From Umezawaea endophytica (GTDB lineage: Bacteria; Actinomycetota; Actinomycetes; Mycobacteriales; Pseudonocardiaceae): 64,000 nt of DNA. Below the pieces are notes generated by a model. The model saw nothing but the letters and a program-made list of their open reading frames with translations, was not told the origin of the DNA and did not search any database. Made by a program: the position numbers and the translations under genes. Each line of letters opens with the position of its first letter. Position 1 is the first letter of the stretch. Of the stretch, positions 9,102 to 15,956 are shown one piece after another. The stretch lies in NCBI RefSeq assembly GCF_025061645.1, contig NZ_JANYMP010000006.1, positions 317,919 to 381,918 of the forward strand, in the 5' to 3' direction.

Positions 9102-9570
9102 CCCGACGCCGACCGCGAGGTGCCGGTTCTCCGTTGGAGGCCCGGCATTTTGCGTGGGGGGGGGTGGGCCTCAGGTGGAGTGAGGCTCGGCTTGGGGAGG
9201 TGGATCTCAAGGTGGGGAGTTGGGCCATGGGTTGGTGGGTGGGCCGCCAGTAGGTGGGCCGGGCGTCGAGCAGGTTGGTCGCGAGCAGATCAGTCGAGCG
9301 GATCGCGGCGACTGCCAGCAACGTGCCCGGCAGCCGGAATCACGCGGCAATCAGCATCCCGTGGCGGCTGGGATCGGGTGGCGGTTGGCATCGCGCGGCA
9401 ACCACCATCGCGCGGCGGCCGGGGTCGGGTGGCGGTTGGCATCGCGCGGCGGCCTGGATCGAAGTGGCAGCCAGCATCACGTGACAGTCGGCATCAGGTG
9501 GCGGGTGGCGGGTGGCGGCCAGCGTCGGGTGGCGGCGGTGGTGCTGGTGGGTCGGTTTGGGCGCGTGAAG
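9102..9570. repeat. G-rich intergenic region with 51-bp period repeats
   Basis: No credible gene. The plus strand is G/T-rich, with a run of eight or more G near 9153. A 26-bp segment that starts TCGGGTGGCGGTTGGCATCG is present identically at 9374-9399 and 9425-9450, a period of 51 bp, and weaker copies of its parts (GGTGGCGG, CATCGCGCGGC) are scattered from 9360 to 9540. The pattern suggests slippage or unequal exchange in non-coding DNA. Confidence 0.6.
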
Positions 9571-9609
9571 ACACCGCGGCCCGCCCCTGGTGGGGCGGGC
9601 GCGCGGTGT
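9571..9609. terminator. Strong hairpin between convergent genes
   Basis: ACACCGCG-GCCCGCCCC pairs with GGGGCGGGC-(G)-CGCGGTGT around a TGGT loop, a 17-bp GC-rich stem with one bulged G. It lies between the transglutaminase (plus) and DUF3040 (minus) genes, so it probably terminates both. There is no long T-run, as is common in actinobacteria. Confidence 0.75.
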
Positions 9610-9628
9610 GGTTCTTCGGTTCGGAGTT

Positions 9629-10018
9629 CTACTCGTCCTCGAAGCGGCGACGGAAACGTTCTTCCATCTTTTGTGAGAACGAGCTGCGGCTGCGGCTGGG
9701 CCGGCTGCCTTCCTGATCCACTTCTTCGGCACCCTGATCACCTCGACGAAGTGTCGTCAGTGTGATCAGCACGCCGAAGAACATCAACAGGAAGCCGACC
9801 ACGCTCACCACCGGGATACCAGCGAGCTTCGGCAACATCACACCCGTTACGAGCAGTGCCACACCCACGGCGAACAAAGCGATGCCCTGGATGCGACGCC
9901 GTCGGGACGGCTTGCGCAGCTTGGCGCCGCGCACGGTAGATGCGAACTTCGGGTCCTCGGCGTAGAGCGCGCGCTCGATCTGGTCGAGCAGTCGCTGCTC
10001 GTGCTCGGAGAGTGGCAT
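9629..10018 (-). CDS. DUF3040 membrane protein
   Basis: 129-residue protein with the family start MPLSEHEQRLLDQIERALYAEDPKF, a basic segment, then two closely spaced membrane helices (about residues 42-60 and 66-86) and a charged cytoplasmic tail ending in RRRFEDE. DUF3040 proteins are actinobacterial; the M. tuberculosis homologue lies near the dcw cluster as here. The function is unknown. The ATG at 10018 follows GGAGGAG. Upstream, at 10082-10112, two overlapping hairpins could form alternatively in the leader. Confidence 0.88.
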   Translation of the reverse strand: MPLSEHEQRLLDQIERALYAEDPKFASTVRGAKLRKPSRRRRIQGIALFAVGVALLVTGVMLPKLAGIPVVSVVGFLLMFFGVLITLTTLRRGDQGAEEVDQEGSRPSRSRSSFSQKMEERFRRRFEDE

Positions 10019-10081
10019 GGCTCCTCCTCCGGCACAGCGGTCGCGGGCGCCGGGTGTTCACGGTTGCCGCCGGTCCCGGCG

Positions 10082-10112
10082 GACGCCCCCCCTGGGGGCG
10101 TCATCCCCCAGG
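10082..10112 (-). promoter_or_regulatory. Two mutually exclusive hairpins upstream of the DUF3040 gene
   Basis: On the minus strand, CCTGGGGG (10112-10105) can pair with CCCCCAGG (10098-10091), or GACGCCCCC (10102-10094) can pair with GGGGGCGTC (10090-10082). The two stems share bases and cannot coexist. They lie about 65-95 nt before the DUF3040 start, so a leader switch is possible, but no known riboswitch consensus was recognised. Confidence 0.35.
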
Positions 10113-11009
10113 ATACGATCCGCAGAGCCCGCCGACTACCCAGTCCGGGGTCCCAAGCGGTTGGTTCTGTCACCATCATCCTCACGGGTCAATGGTCAGA
10201 CCGCCGTGAGGTGACTCGCAGGACCTGTATCGAAACCGCGCGTAACCGCATTTGTGCAGGTGTAGCCCCTTCTTCGCATCTGGAACCGGTGAACCGGGTC
10301 GACTACTGAGCCCACGTCGGCAGGTCACCCCGATGGCGTAACGGCGACAACTTCCGCCGAAAAATTGATCGCAGGTCGGCGCGATCTTGCCGTGAGTGGC
10401 CAGCGGGTCGGGTCTGCGAGGTCGAATCGCGGCTGCGGGAAAGCTTGGGGAGATCACCTCCGGTTGGTTTGGGGTGTTGGTCGGCAGGCCAGGTTCGGGG
10501 CGGTAGGTGGGTCGGTGTCGGTGTCGGTGTCGACGTCTTCGTGGTGGCCCGAGGCGATTGGCAGGGTCGAGGTGGTGGCCGGTGGGTGAGCCATGATCCG
10601 CAGTGGCCTGGGCGGGTGGCGGCATCACGGGTGGCGGCCAGTGGGGCAGACATGATCGACGGTGGCGAGGTCGGGTCACGGCGGCAGTCAGTGGGTCGGC
10701 CATGGCTTGTAGCGGCCAGGTTGGGTGACGGCAGCGCGGCGACGGTCAGTGGGCTGGCCGGGAGCTGTCGCGGCCAGGTTGGCGGTGAAGGCAATCAGCC
10801 CAGGTGGGTCGGTGGCTGGTCAGCCAGGTGGGTCGGTGGGTGCTCAGCCCAGGTGGGTTGGTAGCTGGTCAGCCCAAGTGGGTTGGTAGCTGGTCAGCCC
10901 AAGTGGGTTGGTGGGTGGGCGCCTCTCTGCGGTTGGTGGGGTAGGTCGGCGGGCGCGGGCATCGCGGACGTTGTGGGAAGCGGTTGGTGGCGGTGGGCGT
11001 TGGGGGCGC
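10113..11009. other. Long gene-free region
   Basis: About 900 bases in which no reading frame looks coding. The first 150 bases probably hold the DUF3040 promoter. From about 10440 the plus strand becomes strongly G/T-rich. A five-copy 25-bp tandem array occupies 10796-10919 (separate entry). Nothing else was recognised. Confidence 0.5.
10796..10919. repeat. Tandem array of five 25-bp repeats
   Basis: Five contiguous units with the pattern CAGCCCARGTGGGTYGGTRG plus CTGGT begin at 10796, 10821, 10845, 10870 and 10895; four are 25 bp and the second is 24 bp. Units three and four differ at a single base. There are no spacers, so this is a minisatellite-like array. It lies downstream of the AbiEi-like gene. 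Confidence 0.85.
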
Positions 11010-11864
11010 TCAGCCTGCGATGACGTCTGGGCGGGGGCGGGTGGTGGCTTGGGTTGCTGCTCGGTGTAGTTGGGCGGCTACTGAGGCCGGTGGTTGGTTT
11101 GGGGTGGTGCGGACCACCAGTACTCCTGCTGCTGTGAGGTGGTCCGGTCTGGTGGGGGTGCGGAACTGCCAGGCGAGGCCGAGGGTGTTCCACCACGCGT
11201 CTGCTGTGCCCAGTGGGCGGCCGTCTGAGGTGTGCAGTGGGATGTGCCATCGCGGTAGGGGTAGGCCGGATCTGGTGATGGCTTCCGTTGGGCCTGGGGG
11301 TAGGGCGGTCAGTGCTGCTCGAACGGTGGGGCTGGCTCTGGGGTGCAGGGTGGTGGGGTCTGTGCCTGCTCGGATGGTTTCGGCCAGTACTGCCCGTTGG
11401 GCTGCTGGTGTGAGGTGGCGGGCCGCGTCCAAGGCTGCTCTGGCTGGTGGGGCGGTGAGGAAGTTGTTGCGCAGCATCGGGTTCGGTAGGCCGCGGGTGC
11501 GGGTGACGCGGAGTTCCGGTGGTGCTTGGATTCGGCGGCGGTGGTGGATCAGGACGTGGACGGGGCCTGTGGCTGGGACGGCTCGGATGCCGTGCAGGTG
11601 CAAGGCGTCCAAGCCGGTGAGGAGGGTGTGCGGGCCCGTGTAGCGGAGGGCCGCTTGGACTCGTTGCGTTCTGGTCGGTGGTGAGCCGCTGAGCAGCAGG
11701 ATGCCCGGTAGGAGGTACTGCCACGGGCCGCCGCGACCGCAGCGCAGGTGCAGGAGGGTGGAGGACAGGCCGAGGTGGAGGAGTTCCACGACGGTGGCCA
11801 CGCCGTGGCGGAACAGCGTGGCCAGTGCGTCCAGGTCGATCAGTGTTCGGTTCGTGGGGGGCAT
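11010..11864 (-). CDS. Hypothetical protein with AbiEi-antitoxin-like N-terminus
   Basis: 284-residue protein resembling a common actinobacterial family annotated with an AbiEi-type antitoxin N-terminal domain: the pattern LATLFRHGVATVVELLHLGL ... GRGGPWQYLLPGILLL (about residues 7-58) looks like the short winged helix, and the C-terminal part (WQFRTPTRP...AAGVLVVRTTP) resembles the DUF559-like region. No AbiEii toxin gene is adjacent, so a toxin-antitoxin role cannot be claimed. The start ATG at 11864 has only a weak ribosome site. Codon wobble is very C/A-rich on the coding strand compared with most genes here. Two DnaA-box-like sequences lie 52-79 bp upstream. Confidence 0.5.
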   Translation of the reverse strand: MPPTNRTLIDLDALATLFRHGVATVVELLHLGLSSTLLHLRCGRGGPWQYLLPGILLLSGSPPTRTQRVQAALRYTGPHTLLTGLDALHLHGIRAVPATGPVHVLIHHRRRIQAPPELRVTRTRGLPNPMLRNNFLTAPPARAALDAARHLTPAAQRAVLAETIRAGTDPTTLHPRASPTVRAALTALPPGPTEAITRSGLPLPRWHIPLHTSDGRPLGTADAWWNTLGLAWQFRTPTRPDHLTAAGVLVVRTTPNQPPASVAAQLHRAATQATTRPRPDVIAG

Positions 11865-11915
11865 GGGTCTACTTTCGGCCGGGGTTGTTCTGCCGTCCAC
11901 TGGGTCTTGGCGAAC

Positions 11916-11943
11916 TGTGGATAAGTGGTGGGGCTGTGGACAA
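11916..11943. promoter_or_regulatory. Pair of DnaA-box-like 9-mers
   Basis: TGTGGATAA at 11916-11924 is the complement of TTATCCACA, and TGTGGACAA at 11935-11943 is the complement of TTGTCCACA, the consensus boxes known from E. coli and Streptomyces. They are in the same orientation, 19 bp apart, in the gap upstream of the AbiEi-like gene. No dnaA, dnaN or other origin genes are near. Confidence 0.4.
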
Positions 11944-11951
11944 CTCGGCCT

Positions 11952-12179
11952 TCATGAGTTGACGAGATCGCGTTCCTCGGTCATGTCCTTCGAGGTGGTG
12001 TTGCGGAACTCGCGCCACGCGTCGTGCACGGCCACCAGCCCGCCCGCCATCACCAGGGCCGCTGCTGCGGCGAGGATGCCGGACGCGTTCAACTGCACGA
12101 GGAGCACGACGGTCGCGCCCACTTGCAGGATGGTGAAGATGATCGTGGTGGCCAGTCGTTCGATCTGCTGCCTGGTCAT
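11952..12179 (-). CDS. Small two-helix membrane protein
   Basis: 75-residue protein with two predicted membrane helices (about residues 9-27 and 32-51) and a charged C-terminal tail rich in Glu, Asp, Arg and Lys. No family was recognised. The ATG at 12179 is preceded by AGGGGG at a spacing of about ten bases. It is followed by the AbiEi-like gene and preceded by the Crp/Fnr gene, all on the minus strand, but gaps of 86-87 bp on both sides leave co-transcription uncertain. Confidence 0.6.
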   Translation of the reverse strand: MTRQQIERLATTIIFTILQVGATVVLLVQLNASGILAAAAALVMAGGLVAVHDAWREFRNTTSKDMTEERDLVNS

Positions 12180-12266
12180 GTCGGGAGACCCCCTGGGTTC
12201 GGTGACTCCCTTGTTTCTAGGCTCGAATCGGCGGAGGTTCCGCGTCAGATGCCGCAGAACGTGGGA

Positions 12267-12920
12267 TCAGCCGACCAGGTCGTAGAGGCGGTCTGGGGCG
12301 AGGATGTCGATTCGGCGCCTGCCGGTGCGGACGATGCCCTGTTGGCGCAGCAGGCGGAGGACGCGGACGAGGGATTCTCGGGATGTGCCCGCGGCGCTCG
12401 CCAGTTCTTCCTGGCTGAGTGCGACCGCGCCTGCTGAGCCGACGCCTCGGTGGAGCGCTACGTCCAAGAGGACGGCGGCCACGCGTTGGGTGGAGGTGCC
12501 GCTGAACTGGATGCGTTGGCGGTCGGCGTCCCGTTGGCGGGAAACGACGACGGTGAGGACGGCCCAGGCGATTCTGGGCTGTTGGCGGCAGAGGTCGGTG
12601 AAGCGGGCTTGGGCGATCACGAGTGCGGAGGCCTCGCCGAGGACGCGGACGCTGGCGGATCTGGGGAGGCCGTCCACGGCGGAGCGTTCGCCGACTATGT
12701 CGCCTGGGCCGCGGATGGCGAGGACCTTTTCGTGGCCGCCTGGGGAGATGGCTGTTACTCGCATGAGGCCGCGGCGGACCACCAGGACGTGTTGGGAGGG
12801 CTCGCCTTCGTGGCAGACGATCGCGCCTGGGTCGTAGTCGCGGGTGGTGCCTACCGCGTCCAGCAGGGCTTGGCCGACGGGGTCTAGCAGCCCCCAGAAC
12901 CGCAGCACCTCGGATTCCAT
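12267..12920 (-). CDS. Crp/Fnr family transcriptional regulator
   Basis: 217-residue regulator with an N-terminal cyclic-nucleotide-binding fold (about residues 1-120, including GDIVGERSAVDGLPRSASVR, which resembles the phosphate-binding cassette) and a C-terminal winged helix (SQEELASAAGTSRESLVRVL about residues 170-190). There is no cysteine set for an FNR iron-sulfur cluster, and the cassette Gly-Glu-x-x-Ala-x-x pattern is only partly kept, so the ligand is unknown. ATG at 12920 gives the family length; the frame is open for a further 100 codons upstream but that part crosses a palindromic repeat. The ribosome site is poor. Confidence 0.88.
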   Translation of the reverse strand: MESEVLRFWGLLDPVGQALLDAVGTTRDYDPGAIVCHEGEPSQHVLVVRRGLMRVTAISPGGHEKVLAIRGPGDIVGERSAVDGLPRSASVRVLGEASALVIAQARFTDLCRQQPRIAWAVLTVVVSRQRDADRQRIQFSGTSTQRVAAVLLDVALHRGVGSAGAVALSQEELASAAGTSRESLVRVLRLLRQQGIVRTGRRRIDILAPDRLYDLVG

Positions 12921-13520
12921 CAGGTCAGGGTGCAGCAGAGGGTTGGGTTGTGGGTGGAAGTTGGGTGGGTGGTACCCGATTAGCGGGTTGTGGTGGGTGG
13001 GGTGGGGGGCTGAACGGTCCAGTCTGGTGGGGGCTTGGGTTTCCGTGGGGGGCGGGTGGGGGCGGTTTTCGGTGGGGGCTGCGGTTCCGGCGTGGGGGGC
13101 GGGTTTGGTGGTGGGGTGGCCGATTTGACTTGGGGCCCCTAGATTTGCCCCTTCGCCGGGCAAGAAAGGGCGGAGGGTGAAGCTGCCGCCCGGCGCTAGT
13201 TTAAGGGGCAAATCCCCCAAGTAAAATCGGCCACGGTTGGATTGGGCCCGTTCTGTGGGTGGGTGGTTGGGAAGGTTTGGGCTGCGGCTGGGTTCCTGTT
13301 GGTCAGGTTGGTGGGTCCTGGTTGTGAGGTCTGGTTTGTGGTCCGGTGAGCGCTGGTTCAGCCCGAAGGTCCAGGTCTAGGGCCAGGTTGGGGTCGGGAG
13401 GGGTGAGGGCAGCGCCTGGTCCGGGGGCGGGGCTAGGGCTGGGTCCTGAGTCGACGCCCTAGGGTTTGAGCCCGTTTTGTCTCAGCGTGGTGCGATGTGG
13501 TGGGTATTGGTTCTGGGGTG
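12921..13520. other. Intergenic region carrying palindromic element copy A
   Basis: Six hundred bases between the dinB 3' end and the crp start. Apart from the 119-bp element at 13116-13234, the plus strand is G/T-rich (GGTGGGTGG-type runs) on both sides of the element. No gene was found. Confidence 0.5.
13116..13234 (+). repeat. Palindromic structured element, copy A
   Basis: 119-bp element with three stacked stems. Outer stem: GTGGCCGATTTGACTTGGGG (13116-13135) with its complement at 13215-13234, broken only by a G-A mismatch at base 12. A 6-base bulge (CCCCTA) is followed by a perfect 12-bp stem, 13142-13153 with 13203-13214, then an 8-bp stem CGCCGGGC/GCCCGGCG (13154-13161 with 13188-13195) and a 26-base loop containing GGGCGGAGGGTGAAGC. 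A 7-base bulge (CTAGTTT) lies on the 3' side. Two further copies are at 26705-26822 (reverse orientation) and 63727-63843. Confidence 0.9.
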
Positions 13521-14798
13521 TTAGCTGTCTGGTTTTGGTTTTGTTTGGCCTGAGCGGCGGGGTTGGGTTCCTAGTAGGGAGGCTGGGCCTATTGCGGTTT
13601 TGCCGAATTTGGTGCGGGCCTGGTCTGCTGCTTGTTCTGCTTCTCGCCAGCCTCGTTCTGGGGCGTCGAACATCAACTGTTCGCCGGTGTCGCCTTCCAC
13701 CAACTGTTCCAGCCTGACGCCGATCAGGCGGACGGCGCCGTCTGGGACGTGGTCGTCCAGGAGGGTGCAGGTGGTGGCGTAGACCTCGTGGGTGAGGTCT
13801 GTTGGTACCTGGAGGGTGCGGGAGCGGGTGATGGTGGAGAAGTCCGAGAAGCGGACCTTGATGGAGACTGTGCGGCTGCGTAGGCCCTTGGCGCGTAGTT
13901 GGCTGGCTGATCGTTCTGCCAGGCGTAGGAGTTCGCGTTTGAGGAGGGTGCGGTCGAAGTGGTCTACCTCGAAGGTTTCCTCGGCTCCGATGGACTTTTC
14001 CTTGGACTCCGGTTCCACCGCGCGGTCGTCGTGGCCCTGGGAGAGGGCGTGGAGGTGTTCGGCCAGGGCCACGCCCAGGAGTTTGCGTAGGCGGGGAAGT
14101 GGGGTGGCGGCGATTGCGCCTACGGTTTCCAGGCCCACGCGGTCCAGTTGTTCGGCGGTTTTCTTGCCTACGCCCCACAGTGCGGAGACTGGCAGCGGGT
14201 GCAGGAAGTCGAGGATCGAGGTTTTCGGGACGACCATGAAGCCGTCCGGTTTGCACATGCCCGACGCCAGCTTGGCCAGGAACTTGGTCGGTGCCACGCC
14301 CACGGAGCAGGTGATGCCGTAGGCGGCCTGCACCTGGGTCCTGATGAGGGCGGCGATGGTGCCCGAGGTGGCGTTCATCCGGCGCAGGGCGCCGCTGACG
14401 TCGATGAACGCCTCGTCCAGGCTCAGCGGCTCCACCAGCGGTGAGATGTCGCGGAAGATCGCCATGACGCCGCGTGAGGTCTCCTGGTAGAGGCCGAAGC
14501 TGGGTGGGAGGAAGACGGCGTGCGGGGCCAGGCGTCTGGCGTGGGCCGTTGGCATGGCTGAGCGGACGCCGAACTCGCGGGCGATGTAGTTCGCCGAGGA
14601 GACGACGCCGCGGTTGCCTACACCGCCGACGATGACGGGTTTGTGGCGCAGCTCCGGGCGTTCGCGGATCTCCACGGCCGCGTAGAACGCATCCATGTCG
14701 ACGTGCAGCATCGGGCAGCCGGTGTCGTCGGGCCAGCGGCCGTCGCGCGCGATGAAGCGGTCGACCAAGCCGCGCGGCAGGTTCGCGCTCCGCCCCAC
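13521..14798 (-). CDS. dinB: DNA polymerase IV (Y-family translesion polymerase)
   Basis: 425-residue translesion polymerase that extends primers past damaged bases. The palm carries the two metal-binding signatures HVDMDAFYAAVE (Asp34) and SLDEAFIDVS (Asp128-Glu129); a helix-hairpin-helix (WGVGKKTAEQL) and little-finger domain follow. The C-terminal GEQLMFD near residue 387 resembles a beta-clamp-binding motif. The start is GTG at 14798 with GGAGG upstream; the product begins with about 30 extra residues before the first catalytic aspartate, which is common in actinobacterial DinB. A perfect LexA box lies 18 bp upstream of the start, so it should be SOS-induced. Confidence 0.95.
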   Translation of the reverse strand: MGRSANLPRGLVDRFIARDGRWPDDTGCPMLHVDMDAFYAAVEIRERPELRHKPVIVGGVGNRGVVSSANYIAREFGVRSAMPTAHARRLAPHAVFLPPSFGLYQETSRGVMAIFRDISPLVEPLSLDEAFIDVSGALRRMNATSGTIAALIRTQVQAAYGITCSVGVAPTKFLAKLASGMCKPDGFMVVPKTSILDFLHPLPVSALWGVGKKTAEQLDRVGLETVGAIAATPLPRLRKLLGVALAEHLHALSQGHDDRAVEPESKEKSIGAEETFEVDHFDRTLLKRELLRLAERSASQLRAKGLRSRTVSIKVRFSDFSTITRSRTLQVPTDLTHEVYATTCTLLDDHVPDGAVRLIGVRLEQLVEGDTGEQLMFDAPERGWREAEQAADQARTKFGKTAIGPASLLGTQPRRSGQTKPKPDS

Positions 14799-14815
14799 AG
14801 CTCAACCTCCATCGT

Positions 14816-14831
14816 TCGAACGCCCGTTCGA
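14816..14831 (-). promoter_or_regulatory. LexA (SOS) box upstream of dinB
   Basis: TCGAACGCCCGTTCGA matches exactly the TCGAAC-N4-GTTCGA consensus known for actinobacterial LexA. It ends 18 bp before the dinB GTG, beside a possible promoter, and starts 5 bp from the end of the upstream amidohydrolase gene. Confidence 0.88.
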
Positions 14832-14835
14832 TACT

Positions 14836-15939
14836 CTAGTCCAAACGATAGGCGCGGCGCGCGTTCTCGTACCCGATCAGGTGAGCGATCCGGATGGCGT
14901 CAGCCTCCACCACGTCGCCGGACGCCATGGCGGCGGTCAGGAAGTCGGACAGCGCGCGGCGGAACAGCAGCACGCCTAGGTGGTACAGCTCGGCCAGGCC
15001 GTAGGCGTCGGTGGAGAACAGGAACTTGCCGAACGGCACGATCTCCAGCGCCTCGGCCAGCAGCCTGCTCGCCTGGTGGCCGACGTTGTGCGTGGTCAGG
15101 CCGAGGTCGACGAACACGTGCGGGAACACCTGGGCCAGGTAGCCCGCGTTCCGGTGGAACGGGTAGTTGTGCAGCAGCATGATCGGCACGCCGAGGCCCG
15201 CGGTGGCGCGGAGGAGGTCGGTCAGCAGCAACGGGTCGCAGCGGTGCAGGTCGGCGTCGGAGTCGCCGTAACCGACGTGGAACTGGACGGGCAGCCGTCG
15301 GTCCAGTGCCTCCCACACCAGGAAGCGCGTCAGGACCTCGTCAGCGCACCGGCCGCCGGACGCCAGCCAGCGGCCCGCGGCGTCGGCGACCTCCTTGGCG
15401 GTGGGCCGCTCCGGGCGCAGGGCCAGGCCGACGCGGTAGGCGGCGATGGACTTGGCGCCCACGGCGGTCGAGCTGTCCAGTCGGGCTCGAACGGCGTCGG
15501 CGAACCCGGACGCAGTGCAGCCTGCCGAGACGACCTGCTCGGCCAGGTACTCCAGCCGGACGACCTCGAACGAGACCGCTCCCGTGACGGCCGCCAGTTC
15601 GCGGTGGTCCAGCAGCAGGTCAGGCGACAGACCACCGTCGACCAGGTAGGTGTCGACGTCCGCCGCCATCAGGAACGCCCTGTTCACGTCCGCCGCGCCG
15701 AGCGACCTGCGCCTGGCGAGGTACTCGTCGGCGGGGGCGTGCGGGGGCAGGTCCAGCACCGGCGAGCACCAGCGGCGCACCGCGAGGCCGATCGAGGAGT
15801 CGAACAGGCTGGTGCCCAGCGGACTGGTCCGGTCGGCCTCGGTCAGCATCCCCTCGAAGCCCGCGCGGTCCACGTCGTCGCGCAGCACGCCGTGGCAGTG
15901 GTGGTCCACCAGCCTCAAGTCCGATACGAAGGACAGCAT
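14836..15939 (-). CDS. Amidohydrolase-2 family protein (FluG N-terminal-like)
   Basis: 367-residue metal-dependent hydrolase of the amidohydrolase superfamily. Likely metal ligands are DHHCH near residue 12, HVGYGD (about residue 222), the LLHNYPFH stretch (about residue 257) and STDAYG (about residue 311), consistent with a TIM-barrel active site. It is divergent from a glutamine-synthetase-like gene with only 17 bp between starts. In fungal FluG and some bacteria the two domains are fused, and in actinobacteria this pairing accompanies gamma-glutamyl-amine metabolism; here it may release glutamate from the conjugate. The substrate is inferred, not shown. GGGAGG directly abuts the ATG, which is unusually close. 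Confidence 0.78.
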   Translation of the reverse strand: MLSFVSDLRLVDHHCHGVLRDDVDRAGFEGMLTEADRTSPLGTSLFDSSIGLAVRRWCSPVLDLPPHAPADEYLARRRSLGAADVNRAFLMAADVDTYLVDGGLSPDLLLDHRELAAVTGAVSFEVVRLEYLAEQVVSAGCTASGFADAVRARLDSSTAVGAKSIAAYRVGLALRPERPTAKEVADAAGRWLASGGRCADEVLTRFLVWEALDRRLPVQFHVGYGDSDADLHRCDPLLLTDLLRATAGLGVPIMLLHNYPFHRNAGYLAQVFPHVFVDLGLTTHNVGHQASRLLAEALEIVPFGKFLFSTDAYGLAELYHLGVLLFRRALSDFLTAAMASGDVVEADAIRIAHLIGYENARRAYRLD

Positions 15940-15956
15940 CCTCCCGTTGTAGCAGC

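Noticed and set aside
10796..10919. CRISPR array
   Set aside because: The 25-bp units are contiguous without unique spacers, and no cas genes are present.
11010..11864. AbiE toxin-antitoxin system
   Set aside because: Only an AbiEi-like antitoxin-type domain is seen; no AbiEii nucleotidyltransferase gene is adjacent.
11916..11943. Replication origin
   Set aside because: Only two DnaA boxes and no dnaA, dnaN, gyrB or AT-rich unwinding region nearby.
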